A stretch of 64,000 nucleotides of DNA from CAZTPJ01 sp964614515 (GCA_964614515.1 CAZTPJ010000008.1:4752-68751); one strand, 5' to 3'. Counted from the stretch's first letter, positions 42,895 to 52,271 are shown. Translations and numbers: made by a program. The notes: generated by a model not told the origin, from the letters alone.

Positions 42895-43614
42895 TCAGAA
42901 TCCCGCGGCCGTGGCGCGGACTTCAACGCCTTGAATGAGTTGCCAGATGGGATCCGCCGGATCGGCGGGCAGTGCGTGTGGTCCCGAGATGATGACGGTT
43001 CCGCCGGGCCCATCGGTGGCTTCGATGTACCCCGGCCCGCTCATCGTCAGCGAAGATGGATGGCCCGGGGCCGGCTGAAGACCGGGCGCCACATTGACGA
43101 CGATCTGGTGCGTCGCGTTGATCGGCAGCGTGTCGGACAGGTAGATGATGCGATCGGTCGCGGAATCGACGATGTGGATGATGTGCGTCGCGGCCTGACC
43201 CGCGGTCACGACGCGCCGCGTTCGCCCGGATGGGAAGATGCCCCACAGAAACGCGTATCCCGTGTTGACCTGCCATGTGCCCGTCGGCTCGACGATTTGT
43301 CCCGAGGCCGTGCCCGAGCCGCTCGGCCACGGGCCGAACATCGTGTTGTAGTTGATGGTGGCCGTGGACGTGGACTTGACGACGTTGAGCACCATGTCGT
43401 TGAGCGTCGTCACCACCGAGTCCGGGCTGATGACAAGCGTCTTCTGCACGGCCAGCGCGGTTTCACTGGGCGCAGGGGGGGGCGGCGGTGAGGCCATCGA
43501 CCCGTCCGACTGCACATCAATCGACACACATGACGGCAGCATCGCCATAAGCCCTGTGGCCAATGCCGCCACGCATACCAGACGATGTCGCATGGGTTGA
43601 CGGTGAACGGACAT
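42895..43614 (-). CDS. Lipoprotein of the 'LWGIFPSGRTRRVVTA' family, copy 2
   Basis: About 239 residues from ATG 43614; later (43593) and earlier (43638) starts exist, but the kinase gene ends at 43671, so the frame upstream of it is not used. A hydrophobic segment 'LVCVAALATGLMAMLPSC' is a lipoprotein-type signal. A Pro-rich link 'SPPPPPAPSE' precedes a beta-rich domain with 'FLWGIFPSGRTRRVVTAGQA' and 'DTLPINATHQIVVNVAPG'. The pair is a tandem duplication diverged almost everywhere but at this motif, so the motif is probably the functional core. Confidence 0.8.
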   Translation of the reverse strand: MSVHRQPMRHRLVCVAALATGLMAMLPSCVSIDVQSDGSMASPPPPPAPSETALAVQKTLVISPDSVVTTLNDMVLNVVKSTSTATINYNTMFGPWPSGSGTASGQIVEPTGTWQVNTGYAFLWGIFPSGRTRRVVTAGQAATHIIHIVDSATDRIIYLSDTLPINATHQIVVNVAPGLQPAPGHPSSLTMSGPGYIEATDGPGGTVIISGPHALPADPADPIWQLIQGVEVRATAAGF

Positions 43615-43670
43615 GGAACCAACCGCTGTGCGAGTCATGGATATGAGCAAGTGTGTGTCTCCGTCGTGAA

Positions 43671-45992
43671 CTATCCGAGCGGCGACCGAACGCGCCGAAC
43701 GAGCGCCGCCAACTCTCCGGCCACGAGCGTTCCGCAGGCCGGAACCACCGGGTTGAGCAGGACGCCCCATGTGCTGAACAACGCCACGCTACCACCTGTC
43801 GCGGCACCGGTCAAGATAACCCATGCTCCGATTCGCCGCCACATTGCCCAAGGCGCCCAGATTGCCAAACCCAACCCGATCACGCTCACCAAGCCAATCA
43901 CCACCCATTGCTGCCAGCCCGAAGCCATGCGGATCATGCGACCGGTCATCAGCGAGTCCAATGCGATCGCGTGCATCCATACGCCGTGGAGCGTCCGCCC
44001 GTCGGGCGTGTTGTGGTGGTCGTTCGACGGGGTTCGCACATCCGCGAGGAACACGACACAGCCCTCGAACCACCCCCGCACTTCTTCCGGCGAAGCGCGA
44101 AGCACCTGTGCATAGTCGAAGAACACAGCGTCGAGGTCCGGCTGCGGTGGCAGATCGAGGAAGTATTCGAAGATCCCGTCCCCCTGCTCTATCCCAGCAC
44201 GCTCATCACCGGGAACGCTTCGCACATTGGTGCATCGAATCTCGAGCGGCTTGTCCTTGGAGTCAATCCACGATCTGTCGCGACCGTCCTCAATCCGTCC
44301 CGGACGCACGCGAACCACCGCCGACCATGGTTCGACTTCGTATCTGAACTGCCGGCCCGGGTACTGCGTCGATGCATATGCGGCCAGCGCCAATGATGGC
44401 AGCGCATCGACGGAGTTTCGCGTCAACGCCAACTCCACCCGCCACATCGCCCACGCCGACACGCCGGAAATGGCCGTGCCCGTGAGCATACGGCCCAGAA
44501 ACTCTGGCGCATACTCTCGCGCGGTTTCCTGTTCCCATGTCGCTTTGGCGCAGACGACATCAATGCCCTGCGCGGCGAGGGCATCCATCGCGCGATGGAT
44601 CGGCTCATCATGGTCCGTCGCATCGCCAAAGACCATGTCGAGAACGACCGTGCGAACGCCGGCATCGGCGAGACGCTCCATCACGAGCCCGTGCAGGCCG
44701 CGATGCGTCTTCGGTTTCTCGATGACAACGTCTGACAAACCAAAGTCCTCGGCGAGTTCCAGGATTCGCGTGTCATTGCTGAGGCCGATGACGCGCACGT
44801 TGTCGAGCATCGTCGGGGGGCGGGGCGGGTGCGCCACGCGCGCAAGACCCGCCTGAAACAAACCTTCGACAAAGAGATTGATGATCGGCGCGGTGAGGAA
44901 GACCCCCGCCAGGCCTCCGAGGCCCGCAGCCAGCAATGTCGCGGACCTGCGATGCCTCGATACCACTCGCCGGGACATCGCGCGGACGGATCGCCACGCA
45001 CCGGGGACTTTCGCTCGCGTCGATCGCCCCTCGAGCAGCCGCGAGATGTCTTCCGACAGGTCACGCGCGGACTGATACCGATCCTCAGGCTCTTTCGCCA
45101 ACGCCGTCAGGATCACCGCGTCGAGATCTTCGGAGACTTCCTCACGGATCCGTGACGGCCGCACCGGCGACGCCTCGCGAATCACACGCCGGGCCGTGTC
45201 ATCATCGACATCATCGACTTCATACGGCATTCGCCCGCAGACGAGTCGATACAGAAGCAAGCCGAGGGCATAGACATCCGCCCGCGCATCGACCAGCCCC
45301 TGATCGCCCAGCGTCTGCTCGGGCGCGAGGTAGACCATCGTGCCGACGATCTGTCCCGGGAGCGTCTCCTTGCGATTGCGGAAGTCCTCCTTCGGCCCGC
45401 GGGCGACGCCGAAGTCGATGAGTCGCGGCAGGCCCTGTGCATCGACCAGAACGTTTCCGGGCTTGATATCGCGGTGAATGATGCCGTGAACGTGGGCGTG
45501 CTGCACCGCATCGCACACGTCCACCATCAGTTTCAATCGTTCGCGCAGCGGGAGTTTCGCGTTTTCGACGTACTGCGTGATCGGCCACGCGCCGCCGACA
45601 TACTCCATCACGATGTACGGCATCGGTCCCGTGCCCGGATCCCACGTGCCGGTGCTGAAGACCTTGACGATGCCCGGATGGCTCACGCGTGCGAGCAGTT
45701 CGGCCTCATACCGAAACCGATCCTGCGCGAAGTTCGAAGCGCGATCACCGCGCAACACCTTGATCGCCACCTTTCGCGGCGGGTTCTCCTGCTGCGCTTC
45801 ATACACAATCGCCTGCCCACCCGAGTCCAGCCGACGCAGAATGCGATACCCATCAATCGCTTCGGGCAACGCGGCCGGGCGAGCCACAACCGTCGGAAAG
45901 TCTCGCTCCTGGCTCGATGGTGGAATGGCGTCATCTGGCATCTGCTGCGGCCTCGACGGTGCGGGTCTGATTGGACGAGAATCATCCCGCAC
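43671..45992 (-). CDS. Ser/Thr protein kinase with extracytoplasmic CHASE2 domain
   Basis: 773 residues. The kinase domain is at about 45-335: Gly loop 'LDSGGQAIVYEA', Lys78 in 'VAIKVL', Glu96, catalytic 'IIHRDIKPGNVL' (D175), 'LIDFGVAR' (DFG 193-195) and APE 224-226. All catalytic residues are intact. After a basic linker a membrane helix ('TLLAAGLGGLAGVFLTAPII', about 350-375) leads to a CHASE2-like sensor (about 390-690, 'GVRTVVLDMVFGD'). Three hydrophobic helices close the protein. It phosphorylates Ser/Thr in response to an extracytoplasmic cue. The two lipoproteins 57 nt downstream are likely partners. A Pro-rich lead precedes the kinase; ATG 45941 is an alternative start. Confidence 0.92.
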   Translation of the reverse strand: MRDDSRPIRPAPSRPQQMPDDAIPPSSQERDFPTVVARPAALPEAIDGYRILRRLDSGGQAIVYEAQQENPPRKVAIKVLRGDRASNFAQDRFRYEAELLARVSHPGIVKVFSTGTWDPGTGPMPYIVMEYVGGAWPITQYVENAKLPLRERLKLMVDVCDAVQHAHVHGIIHRDIKPGNVLVDAQGLPRLIDFGVARGPKEDFRNRKETLPGQIVGTMVYLAPEQTLGDQGLVDARADVYALGLLLYRLVCGRMPYEVDDVDDDTARRVIREASPVRPSRIREEVSEDLDAVILTALAKEPEDRYQSARDLSEDISRLLEGRSTRAKVPGAWRSVRAMSRRVVSRHRRSATLLAAGLGGLAGVFLTAPIINLFVEGLFQAGLARVAHPPRPPTMLDNVRVIGLSNDTRILELAEDFGLSDVVIEKPKTHRGLHGLVMERLADAGVRTVVLDMVFGDATDHDEPIHRAMDALAAQGIDVVCAKATWEQETAREYAPEFLGRMLTGTAISGVSAWAMWRVELALTRNSVDALPSLALAAYASTQYPGRQFRYEVEPWSAVVRVRPGRIEDGRDRSWIDSKDKPLEIRCTNVRSVPGDERAGIEQGDGIFEYFLDLPPQPDLDAVFFDYAQVLRASPEEVRGWFEGCVVFLADVRTPSNDHHNTPDGRTLHGVWMHAIALDSLMTGRMIRMASGWQQWVVIGLVSVIGLGLAIWAPWAMWRRIGAWVILTGAATGGSVALFSTWGVLLNPVVPACGTLVAGELAALVRRVRSPLG

Positions 45993-46025
45993 TTCCCCGG
46001 GGGAATCAAGCGCGGGCGACGGAAT

Positions 46026-46367
46026 TCACGCCGTGCCGCCCGACTTTACCGGCCCATCGCCCTCGGGTTCCGCGTCTTCACCCCCGCATTCGCCTTTGAC
46101 AATCGCCTCATCACGTTCACCGGTCTTGTGATACGACAGTCGAGACTCGGCATACTGCTGCGGCGAGATTCTCAGGTCCGGCACTTCGCCGCGCTGGTGC
46201 TGGGCGTGCAAATGCTTCAGGAACGGCACGCACCACTGGCAACCAGTTCCGGCCGAGAGGCACTCCGAGATGAGCGACGCCACGGGCGGGTCTTCTCGCG
46301 CGAGATACGCGCGAATCTTTCGAAGCGAGACCCGAAAGCACAGGCAGACATGATCGTCCTGATCCAC
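46026..46367 (-). CDS. BFD-like [2Fe-2S] protein with acidic tail
   Basis: 113 residues. The bacterioferritin-associated ferredoxin fold is evident: C8 and C10 in 'DHVCLCFRV', then C43 and C46 in 'GTGCQWCVPFL'. These four cysteines hold a [2Fe-2S] cluster. BFD proteins reduce iron for bacterioferritin release, and related domains occur in nitrite reductases. Here it is a stand-alone protein about 1.5 times family length, with a Gly/Glu-rich tail of unknown use. No bacterioferritin gene is in the window. It lies just upstream of a divergent methyltransferase. Confidence 0.8.
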   Translation of the reverse strand: MDQDDHVCLCFRVSLRKIRAYLAREDPPVASLISECLSAGTGCQWCVPFLKHLHAQHQRGEVPDLRISPQQYAESRLSYHKTGERDEAIVKGECGGEDAEPEGDGPVKSGGTA

Positions 46368-46406
46368 CCATAAGCCTATTCACACCGACGCGGGCTATCG
46401 TGCCCC

Positions 46407-47207
46407 ATGTCCCGCGTCACGGCCAACCTGTACAACCTGCCGCAGGTCTACGACATCCTGCACGCGCCGGGAACTTCGCACGATGTGCAGGGTCTGGAGC
46501 GAATGGCCGCACGCTTCGTCCGCACTCGCCCTCGCAGCGGTCGAAGCGCAACCGACACATGGCTCGAACCCGCGTGCGGGACGGCACGCCTGCTCCGCGC
46601 CGCAGCCAGACGCGGCCACGCGGGCATCGGCTTTGATCTCAACGCCGCGATGCTCGACTACGCCCGCCGTGCAGCGCCCCCGCCGCCGGCCGTGACCATC
46701 CGCCTCGAACTCGCCGACATGACCGACTTCGCCTCGATCGTCGGGGAGCGGTCGATCGACTTCGCCTTCAACCTCATCAACACGATCCGGCATCTGGAGT
46801 CGGACGCGGCCATGCTTGCGCACTTCGAGCAGATTTCGCGGGTTTTGCGCCCGGGGGGGGCGTACGCCGTGGGGATCGGATTATGCGTCTACGGCGTCGA
46901 ACCGCCGACTGAGGACATCTGGCGAGCAGCGCGCGGGCGATGCCGCGTGACACAGGTGATTCAATATGCGCCAGCGCCAAGCCGTCGCTCACGGTGGGAA
47001 CAGGTCGTGTCGTCGATCACGGTGCGCACCCCGCGACAGACTCAGCACATCGACTCAGCGTATCGCCTCCGCACCTATGACATGGCGCAGTGGCGACGGC
47101 TGATTGATCGCTCGGCCCTGACCGGCGCCGCGTGGGTCGATGAGTGGGGTTCGGAGATCGCGATGGTGCCCCCGGGGTATGCGATTCACGTCCTCAAGCC
47201 GCGTTGA
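46407..47207 (+). CDS. SAM-dependent class I methyltransferase
   Basis: 266 residues. The Rossmann fold is visible: motif I 'WLEPACGTARLLRAAARRG', the acidic end of strand 2 in 'GIGFDLNAAMLDYARRA', 'LADMTDFAS' and the core 'IDFAFNLINTIRHLES'. Post-motif III 'ISRVLRPGGAYAVGIGLCVY' is typical. No substrate-binding signature is clear. Homologous enzymes act on small molecules or tRNA. It is divergent from the BFD gene across 39 bp; no operon partner is obvious. Confidence 0.85.
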   Translation: MSRVTANLYNLPQVYDILHAPGTSHDVQGLERMAARFVRTRPRSGRSATDTWLEPACGTARLLRAAARRGHAGIGFDLNAAMLDYARRAAPPPPAVTIRLELADMTDFASIVGERSIDFAFNLINTIRHLESDAAMLAHFEQISRVLRPGGAYAVGIGLCVYGVEPPTEDIWRAARGRCRVTQVIQYAPAPSRRSRWEQVVSSITVRTPRQTQHIDSAYRLRTYDMAQWRRLIDRSALTGAAWVDEWGSEIAMVPPGYAIHVLKPR

Positions 47208-47252
47208 GGTCGGACTGCTTCCGGTCGCCGCAAACGCTGAGCCTGCGCGAGG

Positions 47253-47699
47253 TTACTCGCCATCCACCGCTCCACGTCGTCGCTTTCGCTCGCCGACGGC
47301 CTTCTTCGCTTCGAGTCGTCGTTCGACCGATGACCGCGAGGGGCGTGTCTTCCTGCGCGGCTTGGGCTTGACCAGCGCCTGCCTCACAAGCAACGCAAGG
47401 CGCTCGATGCAGCCATCTCGATTTCGCCCCTGCGAACGATGTTCATCACACACGATGAGCAACTCGCCTTCGCTCGTCAGCCACGGCTCGGCCAGCACCA
47501 GCAGCCGCGCCATCGCATCAGCGCGCAGCGGAACCTCGCCCGGCCAGACGCGCATCTCCGCCTTGGTCTGCCGCTTGTTGACGTTCTGGCCGCCCGGACC
47601 GCGGCTCGCGGAGTACGAAAAACGCAGCCGATCCGCAGGGATGACCACGCCCGGCCCGAGCCTCACGCCGCGTTCGGAATGGTCGATCTGCTTGTCCAT
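47253..47699 (-). CDS. arfB: Peptidyl-tRNA hydrolase ArfB (RF-1 domain)
   Basis: 148 residues from ATG 47699; the in-frame ATG 47735 is less likely. The catalytic GGQ is at 36-38 in 'SASRGPGGQNVNKRQTKAEM'. The domain continues with 'EGELLIVCDEHRSQGRNRDG' and ends in the basic tail 'KKAVGERKRRRGAV' needed to enter an empty mRNA channel. ArfB releases peptides from ribosomes stalled on messages without stop codons. It is divergent from the outer-membrane-like gene with 60 bp between. Confidence 0.92.
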   Translation of the reverse strand: MDKQIDHSERGVRLGPGVVIPADRLRFSYSASRGPGGQNVNKRQTKAEMRVWPGEVPLRADAMARLLVLAEPWLTSEGELLIVCDEHRSQGRNRDGCIERLALLVRQALVKPKPRRKTRPSRSSVERRLEAKKAVGERKRRRGAVDGE

Positions 47700-47759
47700 G
47701 ACGATTGTGCGCAGGCTCGCTACCCTCACCGGCACAATAGCCCCTTTGGAGGTCCGCGT

Positions 47760-48620
47760 GTGGTTCGCTTCATTCGATGCCTGCTGCTCATGTCCGCGCT
47801 GGTGGTTTCGGCCGCGTCGGCCGCAACCTCAACCATCGACGACACCGATCCGCCCGCGGACGACATCCTCAAGGTTCGCAACCCCCTGACGATCTCGGTT
47901 GAGCCGCTGGTGATGTACATCACGCCCGGGGGACACTTTACGCTTCCTGGCGACGTTCGCGGCGGGCGCGACATCGACGTTGAGCATGTCAACGTCGACA
48001 GCCCGCGACTCTCTCCCGGGCTGCGCTTTGATCTGAACTATGGCAATTGGATCGCCTCCGCTTCAGGATTCACGTTCACCACGGATCGCGACACCTTGTC
48101 TCCGGTGGCGCGAGCCATCGGCGACCTTGACCTGGAGATCGACCAGCCCATCAGCACCAAGTTCACCTTCTCCACCGCCGAAGCCTGGATCGGATACACC
48201 GTGGTGGACGGCTCGGCCGCACGCGAAGAGGGCGAGGAGGATGTGCTTCACGCGGGCGTGGGATTGTTCGCCGGTGCGCGGGCCTACTGGATGGACATTG
48301 AACTGACCAATCCGCAGGGCACGGCCGAGGCGGACCCACTTTTCATCGAACCGATCGTGGGGGTTGTGCTGACCGGGAGCGCGCTGGATCGCTATGAGGC
48401 CCGAGTTCGAATGTCGTTTGGCTATATGTCCACCGGCTCGGATACCTCGGCCTCGTTTCAGATCGAATCAGACTTGGCGGCGAAGATTGCGACCGGCATC
48501 AGCCTCGTGGCTGGATATCGCATGTTGATCGTTGATCTCGAACAGGGTGATGTGATCGACAAGTTCGAATATCGCGGTTCGATGGCGGGGTTGCACGTCG
48601 GCCTGCGATTCAAGTTCTGA
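47760..48620 (+). CDS. Putative outer-membrane beta-barrel protein
   Basis: 286 residues from GTG 47760. The textbook GGAGG (47748-47752) 7 nt upstream decides this start over a longer frame from 47439, which runs antisense through arfB. A signal peptide (about 1-21, ending VSAASAA) is followed by alternating strand-like sequence, e.g. 'FDLNYGNWIASASGFTFTTD', 'AWIGYTVVDG', 'GLFAGARAYWMDIEL' and the final 'GSMAGLHVGLRFKF'. The terminal Phe fits recognition by the BAM machinery. Channel specificity is unknown. Confidence 0.83.
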   Translation: MVRFIRCLLLMSALVVSAASAATSTIDDTDPPADDILKVRNPLTISVEPLVMYITPGGHFTLPGDVRGGRDIDVEHVNVDSPRLSPGLRFDLNYGNWIASASGFTFTTDRDTLSPVARAIGDLDLEIDQPISTKFTFSTAEAWIGYTVVDGSAAREEGEEDVLHAGVGLFAGARAYWMDIELTNPQGTAEADPLFIEPIVGVVLTGSALDRYEARVRMSFGYMSTGSDTSASFQIESDLAAKIATGISLVAGYRMLIVDLEQGDVIDKFEYRGSMAGLHVGLRFKF

Positions 48621-48623
48621 GCT

Positions 48624-49031
48624 TCAGAGCCGCCGTCGCACGTCGGCGTCGATGCCCGGGCACCATCGCCTGACGGTCGCGGCGTCAAAGCGCGACGGAA
48701 GTTCATCGGCGTTAACGCAGTCCAGCAGCGCCTCGATCACCGCCTCGATCACGCGCGACGGGGACTTCGTACCGCCGCACCAGTATTCATGATCCACCCA
48801 TGCGAGCGAGACTTCGAGTCGCGAGGCGCTGGCGGACGCGGTCAGCCGGATGTCGTACCGCCACCCACGATCGGTTTCGGCTTCATGCTCGACCAGGATG
48901 GCCGGGGCATCGGTCGCGGCGAAACGCGGCAAACGCTCGGCTCGTCGAGAAGGATCGTGATGTCGGGCGTCGCCATCCACACCGATCTCCAAAGCGGTCT
49001 GGCAGGCCGCGGTGCAGCCTGCCTCAATCAC
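48624..49031 (-). CDS. Unrecognised small protein (start uncertain)
   Basis: About 135 residues if the GTG at 49031 starts it; a longer frame runs on through 49085 to 49271, overlapping the permease gene on the opposite strand. GC-rich third positions support coding. It is mostly globular with 'SLAWVDHEYWCGG' and 'VIEAVIEALLDCVNADELPS' near the end. No motif was recognised. It is divergent from the MacB-type permease and converges on the outer-membrane-like gene, 3 bp from its stop. Confidence 0.6.
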   Translation of the reverse strand: MIEAGCTAACQTALEIGVDGDARHHDPSRRAERLPRFAATDAPAILVEHEAETDRGWRYDIRLTASASASRLEVSLAWVDHEYWCGGTKSPSRVIEAVIEALLDCVNADELPSRFDAATVRRWCPGIDADVRRRL

Positions 49032-49083
49032 ACCGGTACTATTCGGCTGCAACCCCCGCGCTGTTGAGCCAGCACAATCCCCC

Positions 49084-50412
49084 ATGACCTTTCTCCTCGA
49101 AACCATCAAACTCGGCCTCACCAACCTGCGAATGCACCTGCTTCGCAGCATTTTGACGGCCCTGGGCATCATTCTCGGCGTCGCCGCCGTCATCACCATG
49201 GTCAGCGTCGGCGAAGGCTCCAAGCGAGAGGCCCTGCGACAAATCGAACGACTCGGGGCACGAAACATCATCGTCCGCTCCCAGCCACCGCCCGAACAGG
49301 TCCAGCAAGTCGGTGGGCAGGGTCGCCAGTTTGTGAATCGCTACGGCCTGACTCGCCTGGACCTGCAACGACTGCAAGAGAACTTGACTGACGCCGAGGC
49401 GCTCGTGCCCGTCAAGGCCGTGGGCGGGCAAGTGTTCCGAGGGAGCCGTCGCCAGACGAGCCAGGCGTTCGGAACGACGCCGCACCTGCTTCAGGCGGCG
49501 AACCTTCGCGTGGCGCGTGGGCGATATCTCAACCGATCGGACATGGATGAGCGGGCGATGGTGGCCGTGATCGGCAGCGAAGTCGCCAAGGAACTCTTCG
49601 GCATCGAAGACCCGCTGGGCGACACGCTGCGCATTGATGATCGGGCGTTTGTGGTCATCGGTGTGTTGTCGCCGGTTGGCCTGTCGGGGGGGGCTGGGGC
49701 GGCGCTGGTCGGGCGGGACCTGAATCTCGATGTGCATCTGCCCATGACCACGGCCAACGCGATCTTCGGCGATGTCACCTTCCGCCGTCAGACCGGGACA
49801 TTCAGCGCCAGCGAAGTCCAGGTCAGCGAGGTGTACATCACGGTTCCCACAACGGAGCGTGTGCTCAGCGATGCCGAGCGGATACGGCGGATCCTGGAGA
49901 TCCGACGCGAGGGACTCACGGACATCGGCCTGATCGTGCCGTATGAACTGCTCGAACAGGCGCGAAAGACGGCCTTGACGTGGCAGATCGTGTTTGGATT
50001 CGTGGCGAGCGTGGGCCTGATCGTCGGCGGCATCGGCATCATGAACATCATGCTCGCGACGGTGACGGAGCGCACGCGAGAGATCGGCATCCGCCGTGCG
50101 CTGGGCGCCACCCGCAAACACATCGTCTGGCAGTTCCTCGTTGAAACCAGCGTACTCAGCGCCATCGGCGGTTTGCTCGGCGTGCTGCTGGGCGTGTGGG
50201 GAAGCGTGTTTCTCGGATGGGTCGTGCCGAGGCTCTCGGATCTTCCCGTCGTCGGCACGTTCTTTGACGAAATGACCATGCCCACGCAGGTGACCATGTG
50301 GTCGGTCGTCGTCGCGTTCATCGTGGCCACGGCCACCGGGCTGATCTTCGGCATCTACCCCGCCCGCAAGGCCGCATCACAGGATCCCATCGTCGCGCTG
50401 CGGCATGACTGA
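49084..50412 (+). CDS. MacB-type ABC transporter permease
   Basis: 442 residues from ATG 49084. The order is standard: first membrane helix 'LRSILTALGIILGVAAVITM', a large periplasmic domain (about 50-310) with the MacB core '(R)GRYL...D', then three helices beginning 'VFGFVASVGLIVGGIGIMNI' with the motif 'TERTREIGIRRALGATRKHI' and a final helix with 'GIYPARKAASQDPIVALRH'. MacB/LolE-like permeases work by mechanotransmission and move no substrate through themselves. The ATPase and adaptor genes are absent nearby, so this is an orphan permease. Confidence 0.93.
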   Translation: MTFLLETIKLGLTNLRMHLLRSILTALGIILGVAAVITMVSVGEGSKREALRQIERLGARNIIVRSQPPPEQVQQVGGQGRQFVNRYGLTRLDLQRLQENLTDAEALVPVKAVGGQVFRGSRRQTSQAFGTTPHLLQAANLRVARGRYLNRSDMDERAMVAVIGSEVAKELFGIEDPLGDTLRIDDRAFVVIGVLSPVGLSGGAGAALVGRDLNLDVHLPMTTANAIFGDVTFRRQTGTFSASEVQVSEVYITVPTTERVLSDAERIRRILEIRREGLTDIGLIVPYELLEQARKTALTWQIVFGFVASVGLIVGGIGIMNIMLATVTERTREIGIRRALGATRKHIVWQFLVETSVLSAIGGLLGVLLGVWGSVFLGWVVPRLSDLPVVGTFFDEMTMPTQVTMWSVVVAFIVATATGLIFGIYPARKAASQDPIVALRHD

Positions 50413-50429
50413 CGCGTGGATTTCTTGAC

Positions 50430-50454
50430 GGTGGCACGGGCGTCTCGCCTGTGC
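50430..50454. repeat. GGTGGCACGGGCG hairpin after the MacB-like gene
   Basis: GGTGGCACGGGCG-TCT-CGCCTGTGC, identical in plan to copies at 11199 and 30958. It is 17 bp past the permease stop. The rest of the 155-bp gap shows nothing notable. Confidence 0.8.
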
Positions 50455-50568
50455 CCATCTGTCTTGACTTGTTTCAGTTGTTTGGATGTTCCGCGTCCAT
50501 GGAGCCTCACGCATCGAGAGCGAAGGCATCGAAGTCGAAGCGACTTCGATGGCACGAAAGGCAACGTG

Positions 50569-52086
50569 TCAGCGAGCCGGCGTTGCGACGCGGACGCGGG
50601 TGACCTTCGGCGCCTGGATGTGCAGCCGGCGCACGCGGTGCTGCGACCAGTCGCGCACACCCAGGTCGGGCGAGTCCGGCCCCGTCCACACACGCAGCAG
50701 GTCATACACATTGTCCCGCTGCGCCGGAATGAACCCCGCGCCGCGAATCAGGTGACACAGCAGCGCCTCATCCAGGCAATACGTCGTCCCCGCCGCGGAT
50801 ACCACGTTCTCCTCCATCATCACCGAACCCATGTCGCTCGCGCCGAACGCCAACGCCACCTGCCCGATGTGCGGCCCCATCGTCACCCAACTCGCCCCGA
50901 TCGAATACACATTGTCGAGCATCAGTCGCGACAGTGCCTGCGTCCGCAGATAATCCACCGCCCCGCTCATCCGCACGCGACGCCCGAACTCGCGATCTCC
51001 CACCGACTTCGCGTCAAACTCGATGCCCGTCGCCTTCAACGCCTCCCCATCCGCGACATCCATCCACAGCGGCGAGAACGCATCAGCGACGACATCGCCG
51101 GGGAATGGTCCATCGGCCGGCGTCCAGTCAGGCACGCGGCCCAGCGGAGTGTTCTCGCGCTGGAACGGCCATGAAATGAACGAGACATAGTGGCCCGGCG
51201 CTGTATCATGTTCCCCTCGCCGCGCCTCGGCCAGCACGCGATCCTGCCACGCGCGGACGAGGGACATGTGATGCACGCGATCCGCGATGCCCTCGATGTG
51301 TCCGAACATCATCGTGGCGCTGGTGAACATGCCCAGGGTGTGCGCGACGTACATCGTTGTCAGCCACGCCTGCGCATCGCACTTGCCAAGGCCGATCTTC
51401 CGCCGCACGCCCGGGGCGAAGATCTCCCCCCCCCCTCCGGGCACGCTGTCCAGCCCCGCATCCCGCAAGCGCCGCATGACCCAGCGAATCTTCGCCTCAA
51501 GCGAATCGCCCGGCGGATCAAAGAACCGGACGAACTCGATGAACTCCGGCGGGCTGAACCCATGCACATGCACGCCGGGGAACCGCGACTTGATCGCGCG
51601 CAGCAACTCCTCATACCACGACAGCGGCAGCGCCGGATTCATCCCCCCCTGCATGAGAATCTGCGTCCCGCCGATGCCAACCAGTTCCGCGATCTTGTCG
51701 AGCAGCGCTTCGTGGTCCAGCGTGTAGGCGTCGGCCTCGTCCCCATCGCGCCGAAACGCGCAGAACGTACACCGCGCCGAGCACACGTTCGTGTAGTTGA
51801 TGTTCCGGTCGATCACGAACGTGCGGATCGCGTCGCCGTGGATCGCCCGGCACCGGGCATCGGCCCAGCGCCCGAGTTCCATCAGCGGCATCGTCTGGAA
51901 GATCTCCAACGCCTGCCGCGCCGTCAGCCGCGCCTCGCCCGCGACCACGGCCGTGAGCAACCCCTCATCCAGGCCGCTCAGTTCAGGCCGTGCTGGCGGG
52001 GGAGTCGTGCGGTGATGTGTTCGTGTGGCCAACGCCTGCCCCTCGCGCCGGCATCCCCGGCGGTGGTTCGCGGTTTTCAGGAACAA
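50569..52086 (-). CDS. mqnC: Dehypoxanthine futalosine cyclase (futalosine menaquinone pathway)
   Basis: 505 residues, longer than usual (about 370-400) because of an extended N-terminus. It is a radical-SAM enzyme: 'NINYTNVCSARCTFCAFRRD' has the C-x3-C-x2-C cluster. Further hallmarks: 'LVGIGGTQILMQGGMNPALP', 'HGFSPPEFIEF', 'LDSVPGGGGEIFAPGVRRKI' and 'SATMMFGHIE'. It forms cyclic dehypoxanthinyl futalosine from dehypoxanthine futalosine. No other mqn genes are in the window. The first 40 residues look disordered and a later start is possible. It is divergent from a membrane protein at 52272. Confidence 0.9.
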   Translation of the reverse strand: MFLKTANHRRGCRREGQALATRTHHRTTPPPARPELSGLDEGLLTAVVAGEARLTARQALEIFQTMPLMELGRWADARCRAIHGDAIRTFVIDRNINYTNVCSARCTFCAFRRDGDEADAYTLDHEALLDKIAELVGIGGTQILMQGGMNPALPLSWYEELLRAIKSRFPGVHVHGFSPPEFIEFVRFFDPPGDSLEAKIRWVMRRLRDAGLDSVPGGGGEIFAPGVRRKIGLGKCDAQAWLTTMYVAHTLGMFTSATMMFGHIEGIADRVHHMSLVRAWQDRVLAEARRGEHDTAPGHYVSFISWPFQRENTPLGRVPDWTPADGPFPGDVVADAFSPLWMDVADGEALKATGIEFDAKSVGDREFGRRVRMSGAVDYLRTQALSRLMLDNVYSIGASWVTMGPHIGQVALAFGASDMGSVMMEENVVSAAGTTYCLDEALLCHLIRGAGFIPAQRDNVYDLLRVWTGPDSPDLGVRDWSQHRVRRLHIQAPKVTRVRVATPAR

Positions 52087-52271
52087 CTGAAAAGACTATA
52101 TCAGCCACCCCGGGTCCGGGCCAGACCCTGCTCGGCAGGGAAGACCGTCAGATAATCCCGCCCACCGGACCATCCGTCACATTGGGTCAAGTCTGCGGCC
52201 GCGCCCGCTTCAGCGTACGTCCCAAATTGCCGATTCGACACGGGATCCCGGAGGGCGATTGTGTGTCGGCC

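Noticed and set aside
48624..49271. Longer version of the 48624 gene, starting at 49085 or 49271
   Set aside because: Both starts overlap the MacB-type gene on the other strand. The part beyond 49031 is Arg/Met/Ser-rich noise, so I used the GTG at 49031.
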